A DNA stretch of 64,000 nt from Tetradesmus obliquus (lineage: Eukaryota > Chlorophyta > Chlorophyceae > Sphaeropleales > Scenedesmaceae): NCBI GenBank assembly GCA_030272155.1, contig CP126192.1, forward strand, positions 2,204,501 through 2,268,500, in the 5' to 3' direction. Of this stretch, positions 27,253 through 39,206 are shown one piece after another. Numbering within the stretch: position 1 is the first letter of the stretch; every line of letters starts with the position of its first letter. The notes beneath the pieces were generated by a model. It had not been told where the DNA came from. It was given only the letters and a program-made list of their open reading frames with translations, and ran no database searches. The position numbers and the translations under genes are program-made.

Positions 27253-28746
27253 ATGAATGGCGGAACTCAAGCAGAAGGCATCCATGCTACGGGCCAGCCA
27301 GACACACCGATGGAGGTCCTGACTGCGCTGCTGACCAAGGCCCTGCAGCAGCAGACCCTGGAGCAGCAGCGGACATATGTGCAGCAGGCACTTGACATTG
27401 CTGCTGGCCTGGATGACTATTTGGACAAGATCAGCAGCCCACCGTCACAGGTAGGGCTTTTGACTCAATGGGGTGATGGCAATGCAGGTGCTTGCAGCGG
27501 TGCTCAGCCACACACTGCGGCAGCCGTGTGTGCCATCACCTCTGGTGCAACAGACAGGCTCAAAGCAGCTGCACCAGCAGGGTTATTCAATGCAACCACA
27601 AGCAGCAGCAGTGGGTTTGCATCTGTCAACATGTGTGCAATGCGGCTGTGAGTTTGCATGTTGTGCGCTGCTATATTGAAGACGCCACGTTCTTTGGCCT
27701 AAAAATGCACACCCCCACAGTGCTGTCACATGATGATGTGCCACACATTGTGCTGTGGGCAAGAATGCCAGAATGCACCTGCATGTTGTGCATGGCATCT
27801 GCCAGCTGCCGCACATTGTCTGCCCACAATTCCGCTCTGCCTGCTGTTTTGCCTGTCTCCTGCCCTCGCTGCGCTGCGCAGGTGGTGCGTGAGCTAGTGG
27901 CTGCCTCTGTGAGCCATGACTGGGCTGGGGCGCACGCTGCCGGCAAGACGCAGTTCCTCCAAAAAGCGGAGTGTTGCAGCGGCACGCTGGAGGGGCGGCT
28001 GCTGCGCTTCCTGGTGGCAGCCACAGGTGGGCAGGCCTGGTGCTGCTACTACTGCATAACTGGTAGCCATACCATTGCTGTGGTTGATCGAAAGCATGCT
28101 GATGGTGGAGTGGCTGCTGCGCTTCGTGCTGGCGGCCACAGGTGGGGGCGGCCTGGGCTGCTGTTGCTTCACTAATGGTATGCATCATTTATATCAGAAT
28201 GAAGGCGGTGTGGTCTGGGCATGCTGTGGATGGCATGCACAGCTTACTCTGGCTGGTGTGAGCTCACGAGCCACTGAGCTTGGTGCAAAGGCACCAGAAA
28301 AGCTGGATGTACAGCTGCATGAGTGACATGCCCTGCACTGAACTGAAGGTGCAAAATGCACCAAGTGATACATCACATACGTTGCTGCCCTGCCGTGCAT
28401 TGCTTGAATAGCAGTCGTGCTGGTATGCTCTAAGCTGCTGCTTGTTGTGCTGTACGCTGTCGATGCCCACAGGTGCCAAGCGTGTGCTTGAGATCGGCAT
28501 GTTCACTGGCACCAGCAGCCTCGCCATGGCAGAGGCACTGCCGGAGGATGGCCAGGTGAACAGCGTGCGCCAGCCGGTCTTGCCAACTGCAATGCTGAAC
28601 ATGAACTGTATGACGCCATGCATATGTGTATACTGCGAGTGCCAGGGTGTGGTGTTGCCAGATCCTTGGCCGGCACTCATGTCACAAGCTAGCAGCTGCA
28701 GCAGCCGTTCTCTATACGGCATATATCCTGACAATGGCTGCTGCTC

Positions 28747-28792
<46 letters not shown>

Positions 28793-29583
28793 AGCTGGTG
28801 GCGCTGGACATCGAGCCCTACATGGCCGAGTTTGCGGGCCCCTACTTTGCCGCCTCAGGCCTTGGCGGGCGCATTCGGCCCGTGATCGGGCCAGCACAGG
28901 ACAGCCTGGCACAGCTGGCGGCAGAGGGCGAGAGGTGCGGGAAGACTGATGCGTTCACCAGCTGATACAGAACCCACAGGGGGGTTGACTGCTGTTTGTG
29001 CAGGCTGTTTGCTTTGCGCATATGCCCAGTCATCCAATGCTGAAGTCGGCAAGTTCTGGCTCCTCTTTTGCGGCTGTAATCCATTTTCATTGGCCCTAGT
29101 ATATGATGCTGCTGGCATGCAGGCACGCACACACGCACTGCCGCTAACATGCCTCGTGCCTTCTGTCCTGCTGCAGCTTTGACCTCATCTTCCTGGATGC
29201 CAACAAGGACGGCTACTCAGCTTATTATGACGCCATCATGCAGCACAGCCTGCTGGCACACAACGGGCTGCTGGTGGTGGACAACAGCCTCATGAAGGTG
29301 AGCGGCAGCCAGACAGCTACCACACCTTGCTTCGTACCATATTCTTTGCTTCGTATCATGTACCTTGCTTCGTACCATATTCCTTGCTTCGTACATTGGT
29401 ACTGTCACATGGCACTGCACTTATATGTAGCTGGTTGTCTCCTGCATGCGTTTCTTGGTTGCATGGGAGGGGATGAAGCGGCACTGCGCCTCATACAAGC
29501 ATGTGCTGCTTGACTGGTGGCAGTTACGCTTTCAAGAGAAGGCGGTTACATGTGACCTTGTTACCAAACTGGGATGACATTGC

Positions 29584-29617
<34 letters not shown>

Positions 29618-32303
29618 GCTGCTGCCGCTGCCGCGCCGTCCGCCACTGCCAGGGCCGCACCTACGCCCCCGGCGGCGTGGCTGACGCGTCTGCTGACGCT
29701 GTGCGCGCCTTCAACCAGCAGCTGCTTGGCGATGAGCGTGTGGAGGTGGTGGCTCTGCCCTTCAGGGATGGTGTCAGCCTGGTGCGGCAGCGGTGAGTGC
29801 TGCTGTTGCCTTGAGGCCTGAATGGTGCTCTAAAAGTGCACAGTACATCCACGTGTCCTATGCTGCGGAACAGGCTGCATGGCGGCTGCTCTGTTGCAGC
29901 AGCAGCCACCGCAAAACCTTCATAGCGTGCCAAGCAGGCAGTACTAATGTAATAGTGGGAGCTCTAGGGGTGCCTAGCATGCATGCGTTGTTGGTGTAGG
30001 TTCATCCTGGCTGCAGTGCTTGCACCGCAGCACTGTGTTCTGTTGCTATGAGGACCACATACTTCAGCATGACTGTCTCAACATGCACACCCTCAATGCT
30101 GCGGATGCAGACATGTCCACCACTGCAGGTCGCCTACTTCTGCCAGCGCAACCACTTCTCCCATCCCTGCAGCAACCAACGGCCATGCGGCAGCAAATGG
30201 CAGGCCTGCCGCCAGCACAGACCTGGCGCCAGCAGCAGCACCTGCCGCTGACCCCGTGCTGTGTGGCTTCAGGGGCAACAGCCTGCTGCAGCGCTTCAAG
30301 CTGACAGGCAAGGCGGCACTGGTAACAGGTAAGAGGGCGGCGGTTGGCAGAGGCCACGAGCTGCAGCCCAAGCGACTGTAGGCTGCATTGCCTCGTTGTT
30401 GCACTGTGCAGAAGATCTATTGATGGTGTTGCTGCCCAAACCAGAACCTGTTGCATGTTTGAGATGGGGTCAAAACATGCTGCGCACTGCTTGCAGGTGC
30501 TGGCCAGGGCATCGGCCGCGCCTGGGCACATGCGCTGGGAGAGGCCGGCGCTGCAGTTGCTGTTGTTGACCTGGACCTTGCTAAAGCACAGGCTGTGGCT
30601 GGCGAGCTGCTGAGCAAGGGTGTGCGGGCGCTGGCGGTGCAGGCTGACGTGGCCAGCAAGAAGGACTGCCAGCGGTGAGGCGCCAGCACGCTTCCGGACA
30701 GCTAGTATGCGATGCAAAGCTGCCTAGGTTTCACACTGCAAGGTTTGCTCCCGTTGCCATTTGCGGACAGATGCCGGTGCACATCACTGGCCCAGCAGTG
30801 ACCCTGAGACACTGAGCTGCTGTGAGTTGCGTGCACATAACATTTAATTGCTGCACGTGGCATGGGCTCAGCTGGCCCAGCTGCAGGCAGGCAGGCAAAC
30901 TGCAGGCAAAATACACCACACTCAGGTGCAGGTACAGCTGCTGCTGGTGGCATTCATTTCATGGTTTGCTGCACGCCTGCAGGATGGTGGCTGCTGCTGT
31001 GGCTGGCTTGGGTCGGCTAGACATTGCGGTCAACAACGCAGGCATCAACCGCAACAGCGCGGCAGAGGACACCCCTGAGGGCGAGTGGGACATGACGTTT
31101 GCGGTCAACGCAAAGGGCGTGTTCCTCAGCTGCCAGGTGAGCCGGTGTAGTGGAATAGCAGCGCTTGGCTTGTAAAGTGCACAGCGCATTAGTAACCTTG
31201 CTTTCTACACACAGGGCATACCACTGAAATCAAGGCCACCTGCTGGCCCCTGGAAACCAGAAAAACACATACTGCTGTACAGTACAGACATTGTCATCCG
31301 TGTAACACCCTGTTGCACTGCTGCTGCTGCTGCTGCTGCTGCTGCCCTGCAGGCTGAGGCGTCCCACATGCTGGCTCAGGGCTACGGCAAGGTCATCAAC
31401 ACCGCCAGCATGGCCTCACTGCTGGTGCCACACCCGCAGAAGCAGGCAGCATACAACGCCTCCAAGGCAGCAGGTGCGGCATCGCTGCTGTGGGCCTGCC
31501 TCACAGCTAGGATGCAATGCGTGCGTGGCGCAAAAACTGTCTGAGAGCTGAAGCTGTCACTGGACTGCTACATGACATGGTGCTGGTGTCTGCTGCCGCC
31601 TGCCAGTGCACCTCAAGACCAGCTCGTTGGCTGGGCGGTGCACACCTGGCCAAGCAATGCTTGCAGGTGCGCAGATTTGCATTTTTATTCTAGACTGTCC
31701 ATCTTTACACCAATGGTGATGAAATGTAACTCCTGCTTCTGCTGCTGCTGCTGCTGTGGTATGACCTGCAGTGGTGAAGCTGACGCAGAGCCTTGCATGC
31801 GAGTGGGCGGACAGGGGGGTGCGCGTCAACTGCGTGTCGCCAGGCATCGTGAACACCGCGCTGATCCAGGTGCGGATGGCGCACAGCAGCTGGTGCCTCA
31901 GTGCATCTCACATTTGTTCCGAAGTTTGTGCTGAGTGGCTGCTGGTCACCTCGGCAGTGTGAAGTCATGTACAGATGCTGCATTGCTAGCAGTCTTGTCA
32001 CCCGAAAGTTTGTCACCACTGTGCATGGCCGACGGCGGTTGCAAGTATCCTCAGCAAAACTCTCGTACCTCCTGCAGACACCGCTGCTTATGTTGCTGCT
32101 TTTGTTGCTGCATTTTGCCTTTGCTCCTGCAGGAGTCGCCTGACCTGCAGCCGCTGGTCACCACCTGGCTGCAGCAGATCCCTGCAGGCAGGCTGGCTGA
32201 GGTGACCGACCTGCAGGCCGCGGTGGTGTACCTGGCAAGTGAGGCCAGTGACTACATGACCGGCCACAACCTGGTCATTGAGGGTGGGCAGAGCCTGTGG
32301 TGA
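27253..32303 (+). CDS. Bifunctional O-methyltransferase / short-chain dehydrogenase fusion (MT-Ox-like)
   Basis: Twelve exons in unbroken phase: 27253-27450, 27882-28026, 28473-28555, 28795-28934, 29177-29297, 29653-29792, 30129-30328, 30497-30674, 30983-31136, 31353-31473, 31772-31869 and 32133-32303 (582 residues). The first half is a metal-dependent CCoAOMT-type methyltransferase: [20 protein letters not shown] (from residue 118), [24 protein letters not shown] and VVDNS. A Pro/Ala-rich linker (about 276-330) leads to a classical [20 protein letters not shown], a Ser in NTASMAS, and the catalytic Tyr487/Lys491 in YNASK, ending [12 protein letters not shown]. The exon after the methyltransferase has an upstream in-frame stop and no Met before the Rossmann motif, so the SDR cannot start independently. 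Fish MT-Ox, which with NAD and SAM turns 2-epi-5-epi-valiolone into gadusol, has the same two-domain plan; homology is inferred. No targeting peptide is seen, so it is probably cytosolic. Confidence 0.88.
28750..28791. repeat. (CTG)14 tract abutting a 3' splice site
   Basis: Fourteen perfect CTG units are followed immediately by TAG and then the exon beginning at 28795. The repeat replaces a normal polypyrimidine tract in intron 3 of the fusion gene. Similar tracts precede the exons at 31353 and 31772. Confidence 0.9.
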
Positions 32304-32466
32304 CGGCAGGCGGCAGTCAGTGCTGGTTGTTTGGGTGGGAGAAGGAACTAGCAAGGGTAGTGACTACATGACATGATTGGCCACAACCTGGTCATTGATA
32401 GAGGGCAGAGCCTGTGGTGACGGCAGGCGGCATGGAGTTGGGTGGGAGAACCGTTGGGAAGGAACT
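32247..32466. repeat. Duplicated gene end (last codons, stop and 3' UTR) of the fusion gene
   Basis: The segment from AGTGACTACATGAC through the stop codon to GGAACTA (32247-32350) recurs at about 32358-32466 with small insertions and a deletion. The second copy still carries the HNLVI and GQSLW codons and the TGA but is not linked to an open frame. Confidence 0.9.
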
Positions 32467-34661
32467 ATTGAGGGTGGTGTAGCAAGCATGGCACGCTCCT
32501 GTTCTCCTTGTGCGGCAGGTGGTGACGTGCAACAGCACAGCTTGTGCTTACGGCATGTGGCACCGCACTGAGCCTTTGGGTGCAGCTGAGACACGTAGAC
32601 AAGGCAGTGGAGGTGCTTCCAGTTGAAGAAGGTTGTGCCTAGGCAGGTGGGGCAGGCACCTGCACCTGTGCTGCAATCATGCGGTGTTGGTTGTGAATCA
32701 GGTAAAGCACAAGAGTTGTTTAAAAACTAGCAGCCGAGGCCCTTGTGTTGACTGGTGAGGCATGGTATCTGCTGTTTATATAGCATGATATTGTGACAGG
32801 CGTAAGCCGTCAAGTCCAAAGAAAAGCAATGACGGTACTTTAGGAATAAGCACCGGCTAACTCTGGTGAGCTGTGTCTGTCTAAGATATTGGGCAGTGTC
32901 TGCAGTGATGTAACATATACATATGGAACCAACAGTACGCATTGCAACAACCCTGAAGTGGAAGTGAGGAGGTGATGTGGACTTCTTAACACTTCTGCCA
33001 ACTTGACGTGGCCATATTGCTAGACGCTACCCATCACAGGGCACATTGCGCTGCTCCAACCTGATTGCATGCCAGAGCAGCTTGCAGCAGCTCAAAGTTG
33101 CAGCAACGCCCGAACTTGCTGGCTGATGGCGCTGTTGACGTGTTCATATAGAATATAACACCATGCTGCTTGCAGTTGCGAGGGAGAGGAGATGGCGGTG
33201 GCGTGGATAATCATCCTGCAGTACAATACAGCACTGCAATACTTGCTCTCGTCTGCATGTCTACTGCAGATGCCACTTTCTCTGAATATATGGTAGTAAG
33301 CAGCGTCACTGGTTACCGTATTTTCCACCTGCCCTTGCACTTCTACACTGTCAGAAAGCTGCACGCCCTACTGCTGCAACTGCTGCGTGTCAGGCAGATG
33401 AACGTGTATGCCCAATCTCCCACATAGATCAGCCACCGTCCTGTCTGCTTGCCATACCCATTATGCCAAACATATCTTACCTACGACCACAAGATAACCT
33501 GTCTAGCAAAACCAACTGCAACTGCAGCAGAGGCTGCAATACACTGTCACAACCTGCCTCCTGACGTTATTGTAACGTAGCTGAGGAACAACCCAGCCTC
33601 CTATGGTACAATGTTCCTCAACTACGCACAGTTTGAGCAAGACTGCAGGCTACAGCCGCCGCGCGTGCGCTAACAGTACATAAGCCATGCTCAACGTTCG
33701 CCCGATGGTTGGCCGCGAAAATTCAATGGCAACACCATGAACCATGCCACAGCCGCTGCTCTCAGCTCATATCACCTCCAGTAGCAATTGCTCAATTTGG
33801 TTTGCCCAGATGTTGCAGAGCACCAGTGCAGCTCCAAGAATGCAGCAATCCACGCCAACTGCTCGCCAACACAAGCACAACGATTACAGTGCCCCTTCCT
33901 AAACCAGCATGGCATGCTGCCACACAGGACAAATGTCACCATAGCTCTCCCGCACAAATGGTCGAGCTGTTGTGCCAGCCACCTGATCCTGCAATCCTAC
34001 TTGCTACGGCGCTGTGCACTGCTGCACATTGACTGGCCACATAGAACATCAACAATGCAGCTGCATTGCTCCACCAACTGCAACAACTAGAACTTGCAAG
34101 TTCCAGGCAGCACATCACATTCAGCGCACAGCCATGCACAGCCAAGAACCCCCAGTCAATCAATGCAGCAAGTGCAGGAGCAACCTGCCACATCCAATGG
34201 CTGGCAGCTGGTGCAGAACCGGACGCCCAACGGCTACTGGCAGCAGCGCTGCTGTGGACTAGAGCGTGCACAAAAACCAACAAAGAATCGGAAACCATCT
34301 AACCAAAAACCCACATCAATCGCTTGATGGCATGAGTGCACATGCATGCATGCACGAGTCAAATACCCAAGGATGCTGCGTGACAACAGCCCACGGCAAT
34401 GCGCGCGTGGTACACAGCACAATGGTTGCCCTGCTCCTGTGAAAACCAGGGCAAGTACTACTAGTATCACCTCTTCAGCCATCTTCACTGGAGTTTCAGC
34501 GAGTTTGCGCTAGCTTCATTTGTCACCCTTCAACTGGCAACACCCTCAATTCAACTGACCAATGCTATTTCACATTGGTGTATATATGAGTCAGCGAGCT
34601 CATAGCCACCAAGCAATAGCGATGATCACATAGCACCTACAGTTGCGTCACAACAAGCCCT
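32304..34661. other. Convergent intergenic region between OMT-SDR fusion and sugar-phosphate cyclase
   Basis: 3' flanks of two convergent genes. After the duplicated gene end (to 32466) no gene, RNA or transposon is recognised. A TGTAA occurs at about 32909, possibly the fusion gene's distal poly(A) signal. Open frames around 33709-34327 are Gln/His-rich and resemble nothing. Confidence 0.5.
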
Positions 34662-37600
34662 TTAGCGTGCTGCCACGGCACCCTTCAAAGCCAGGCTGCT
34701 CTTCATCTTTGCCACAGCCTCAGCAGCTGCTACACAGCCGTGCTCAGCAGCATAGCCAGCCAGGCGTGTTGCCGCAGCCGCCATCTCTTGCTCGCTGATG
34801 TCGTCCACAAATACGGCAGCCCCGATGCCGTTCATGAGCGGCGTGCGCTGCAGGCCGTCACGCGTGCGGGTCATGTCCTCCAGGCCCTGCAGACAAAGAG
34901 GCGCAATGCACAACAAGCAGCAGACAACTCGGCATAACCAGATGTAAATTAATCGAGTACAATGCGCATGACAGTGCAATTATCAGGTACAATGGCGTGT
35001 CATTCATTGCATCACCCGCCCAGTGCCCTGGTGGCGAAAGCGGCGCATAACAGGCAATGGCAGTGTGCACTCCTACCATCTTCAGACCAACACATGATAG
35101 CCTGCCGCCAGCATGCCGCCCCACCTTCATGAACAGCTTCACGCTGCACGCCTCGTGCCACAGCGGCAGTCGCAGGCAGCGCAGCAGGCCCAGCACGCGC
35201 CCCCGCTGCTCATCACTCAGCAGCCCGCGGCCCCAGGCCAGCTCCGTGGTCAGAGCCATGTCAATGGCCACTGCCTCGCCGTGCAGCAGCATGGAGGGAG
35301 ACCTGCAGCGGCAGCACATGTGGCGGTGGCACATCAGTATCAAACAGCTGGCAAGTACCTGTGGCGACAGTGGTGCTGGTTGCCACAGCCTCGCCGTGCA
35401 GCAGCATGGAGGCGACATGCAGGCGGTCACACATCAATGATGCATTCACAATGCATTGTGCAGCTCCCAGATGCTGCTGGTGCCTGATCACAAGGGTTGG
35501 ACACCAGTATTGATGTGCACTGCGTGTCATGCAGCAGGCAAACAGCAGCAGCCCCAGCAGCAGCGCAGCGCAGCGCAGCGCAAGTGCAGAACACTGCACT
35601 CTTGCCCCCACGCACCGCAGCGCCGCCATCTCCAGCTCTGGGCTTATCGTGTGTCCGTAGTCCACCAGCCGCGCCAGGTGCGCCTCCCACAGGTTGTACT
35701 CCAGCTCCTCAAGCATGCCCTGGATGCTGCGGCGGATGGCGGCAGCGCCAGCGGGGCTCTGCAGGGACGAGAGGAAAGCAGCAGAAGCAGCAGTTGTTGG
35801 CACATGCTTCAAAACTGGCAGCGGCAGTTGACTGTGCACGATTCAGCTGCTGCCGCTGCTGAACATGATACATGAATAGCACAGCATAAGTCACGCCCAG
35901 CACCTGCAGATCATCATCTTCTCATGCAGAAAAACACCAACCCATGCAGCAATGCACTCCCCGCCCCAGCTCACCTGGAACTTGCTGGCCACCAGCTGCT
36001 CTGCATTGCCCTCCAGCAGCTCAAATAGCGGCGCGTCCTTGATGCAGGCCATCTTGAGCATTTCAGCCGCCCCGTTGCTGATGTGGCGCGCATCCAAGGT
36101 TGTCAGCAGCGACACGTCACACAGCACGCCCAGGGGTGGGCAGTAGGTGCCTAGCTTATTCTTCTTGTCGCCAAAGTTGACAGCTGTCTTGATGCCAACA
36201 GAGGCATCCACCACAGCCATCACAGTGGTGGGCACCTGCGGGGGAGGGGTGGGTACGAGGGAGGAACACAGGAAGCATGCAAGAGAGGGTGATGCAACAG
36301 CGGAGTAAGGCCATTTTGCAGGATGGTATGTCGTGCAACACCTGCGCACGTGCTGCCTCTAGCAAGCAGCTCTTTTGAAAACTGATGCAGCAGTGTCAAT
36401 TCCAAAGCATATTTAAGGCATATAAAATCTGTCACCGTCATTGCAGGTCGCACGTTCAGCAGCAGGTGCAGAAATGACTCCACGGCTGCGCGGTGCATTG
36501 CAGCAGGTGGTGTTTCTACGCGCACCGCCCCACCTTGATTATGGCTGTGTTGCGCCGGTACAGGTTGGCGGCCAGCCCCGCCACGTCCAGGCACACGCCG
36601 CCGCCAATGGCGATGATGGGGTCGGAGCGCCTGGGGAAGCAGGTGCAGCAGCAGATTCACAGTTGCAGCCGCCCTGTCGGTTCTCTTGTGAGAAGTATCC
36701 AAAAAGCATGACCTGCTGGACAAACCATGAGATGCCTGAAAGATGTGAAGCTTGTACATCAGTTCTGTGCACGCTGTGCTGCACAAGCGTGGCACAGCAC
36801 ACATCACAGCTGCGCAAATCCGCGCAAATCCAACTGTTCAACGCAGTGACAGGCACGGACTATTGTGTGCCCTCCCCGCCTCAGCCCTCTCCCCACCTGT
36901 TGATCTTGAAGCCCTCGATGGCCTCCGCAATCTGCTCCACCAGCCCAAAGTGCTTGTTCTCCTCGCAGGTGGGCAGCGGCAGCAGCTGCGCCTCCACGCC
37001 GTGGTGCGCAAAGTACTGCGGGGCATTAGCGGCGGCAGCAGCAGCAGAACTTGGTGCCCGAAGCAACAGTTGATACATTGTAGTATAGGCAAGCACACGA
37101 ATCTGCTTGCACTAGCACCACAGCTCCTGGGGCATTACAGTGGTTGATGCTTAATTGCTTCTGCTCTTCTACCCACCATATGCTGCTGTGGCATGCAGCA
37201 ACATGTCAACCCAGCCACTGGTGTACAGCAGCTGCTCACCGCCCTGATCTGTTGCCCGTAGATACGCCCCACATTAGAGTCGATAACCACCAGCCGCCGC
37301 AGCCCCGTGGTCACAGCAGGCTCAGGGCCCAGCGCAAAGGGGAAGGAGCCAGGCACCACACCGCGCAGCAGTGCCTGCGGGGGCGGGTACAGCAGTACAG
37401 CAACAGGTGGTGCATTGCTGAGTGTTCTGTGGCAGCGCCTGCGGCTGCTGATCAGTCCATGTTGCTGACTAACACAGGAGGCTCGCACACTACGTTGCTG
37501 GATTGGGGAGGCCGGTGAGGCTACTACTCTGTCGTAGCATTGCTGCAGGTTATGCTACGTGCGCTGCTGTGGCTGCAAAGTGCCGCACCTTGTTGTGTGG

Positions 37601-38044
37601 CTCAAAGATGCCCGACACCTCCTGCACCGTGTAGTGCACCGGCATCGTAGCAGACACGCTGAAGCAGCCCTGCAGCAGCAGCAGCAGCAGCAGCAGCAGG
37701 TTGAATGATAGGGTCAGCAGGTTGAATGATAGGGTCAGGCTGAGCACGAAGGCTGGTGCTGTGGCTTTGCTGAAACAGGCTGGTGGCATCTGTGCATTTG
37801 CATATGTATATGTGAACTTGTGGTTTCAAAAGTGCCGCGCCTAATTAGCAGTTGCAGTGCTCTATTAGTGTGGCCGAGCTGACCAAAGAGAGCCTCAATC
37901 AGCTGCTGACACAACAGTTGACTCTACCTCTTGTCTCTGCCACAGGAATATTCCAACTCTTGCCACACTCACCGTTGCCAGGCCTGAGGTGCCGCCCACA
38001 GTCAGGCCGTTCAGTCCTGGCCTGTTGTGCAGCGATGTGTCACC

Positions 38045-38081
<37 letters not shown>

Positions 38082-38527
38082 CTGCCATGGCCTGGCAGCG
38101 GCTGTGCTGGCGCGCTGCTGTGGTTGAAGTGGTGCTGCTGGTGTGTCAGCGGGTGCAGCAGCGCCGACAGGTCCTCTGTAGGCCCTGGCAGCGATGATAG
38201 CTCCTGAAAGCTGTCGGGAAAGGCCTCCATCAGCTGGGTGTTGGCTGCTGCTGCATCTGCCACAAATGCGGCATCTATGGCATCGGCCAAGCATGGCTCA
38301 GCCGCCCAGGGTGCAGGCTGGCAGGCAACTAGGCAGGGCCTTGCGTTGCACTGCTTCTTCAGGGTAGCTGCGTGCAGGGAGCTGTTTGTTGGATGGATTG
38401 ATGCCCCTTTGTTGAAGTTGGCAGCTGGGCTCTGCACTGCGCTGAAGCGTGCAGGCATGCTGCGGCTGCTGTGGCAGATCTTGCCAGCAGGCATGCCCGA
38501 AACCGGGGCTGCAGGTCGCAGATGCAT
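34662..38527 (-). CDS. Sedoheptulose-7-phosphate cyclase (EEVS/DDGS family, dehydroquinate synthase-like)
   Basis: NAD- and metal-dependent sugar-phosphate cyclase, expected to cyclise sedoheptulose 7-phosphate to 2-epi-5-epi-valiolone or desmethyl-4-deoxygadusol. Nine phase-consistent exons: 38527-37973, 37669-37589, 37374-37240, 37015-36897, 36630-36534, 36235-35975, 35758-35616, 35302-35125 and 34886-34662 (597 residues). Conserved blocks: RLVVIDSNVGRIYG, PIIAIGGGVCLDVAG, VPTTVMAVVDASVGIKTAVN, KNKLGTYCPP, RHISNGAAEMLKMACIKD, DYGHTISPELE, LLHGEAVAIDMA and RDGLQRTPLMNGIG. Probable metal ligands are Glu387, His452 and His471. The KNKLGTYCPP/HISNG pattern is that of the S7P cyclases rather than dehydroquinate synthase. 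The first 185 residues are an extension: Ser/Ala/Arg-rich start like a plastid transit peptide, then low complexity with poly-Ala. Plastid location would place it beside the Calvin-cycle S7P pool (inference). It is divergent from the ATP-grasp gene. Confidence 0.9.
35267..35438. repeat. Partial duplication of the cyclase exon 8 start in the preceding intron
   Basis: The stretch 35267-35337, containing the acceptor and first codons of exon 8 (SMLLHGEAVA), recurs in diverged form at about 35382-35438 within the intron. The copy still encodes SMLLHGEAVAT on the minus strand. Confidence 0.88.
37673..37699. repeat. (CAG)9 tract before cyclase exon 2
   Basis: On the sense minus strand this is (CTG)9 ending essentially at the 3' splice site of the exon that starts at 37669. 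A second CAG run at about 38047-38082 lies in exon 1 and codes poly-Ala. Confidence 0.85.
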
Positions 38528-39206
38528 TGCTGTAGATTGCGTTTTTTTTGTTGCGCGGAAGGCTTGGCTTGATCACGGAAAAGCCAGGTGCAGCAAGCGA
38601 TTCCAAGAGTTTGATCAGGGCCGTCCAGAGCAATACAGTGCAATTGCGACAAGACACGAAACAATTTCCGGCAAGCAGTAAGAAGTTAAGAACTGTCTAG
38701 TTATTGTGACCTACTGGTTTTGAGGTCAGAGGCGGTTTGGGTCGATTGCGAATCTCAGCGTGTGGCTGAGCACCTGTCCAACATTCGGCAGTTTGCCGAG
38801 GTGACGTATGTGCAGCCGTGTGGCTACGCCATTCGCAGGGAATCTTCAGCCACGCTTATGCTGAGCACATTGAATGCACGAAATAGGGTTGCTGATTACT
38901 GTTTCTGTGGATCGTACATTGTGCTGACTGCGAAGCAGTACTGCTTTGAGCGCCCAACGCAGCTATGGGAGCAAGCGATGCCTTCGGCACAAACAGTGCA
39001 TTGGCGCAAATATGCCCCTCTGCAGCACTTCCTGTGAGTGCAGCAACTTCTGTCACACAGAAACTTACTCTGTACTCGCCAGCAGCATGCTGACGTTTGC
39101 ACAGCACAACTTTGATCAAACACAATACATGTGGCAGCACTCAGCTCCATGGATGCATTGCAACAAAGCAATATCAGCAAGTATTGCTTTGTTACCGTAT
39201 GTATGC
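38528..39206. promoter_or_regulatory. Divergent promoter region between cyclase and ATP-grasp genes
   Basis: About 680 bases separate the cyclase start and the earliest supported ATP-grasp exon, genes facing outward. A stretch at about 38740-38801 ending in a GTGACG donor could be a 5' exon of the ATP-grasp gene, but no in-frame ATG was found for it. No other gene is visible. Confidence 0.45.

Noticed and set aside
29501..29821. Treating the methyltransferase and SDR as two separate genes
   Set aside because: The TGA after the donor is compatible with a methyltransferase-only end, but the SDR has no usable start and its phase fits the splice exactly, so a fusion is preferred.
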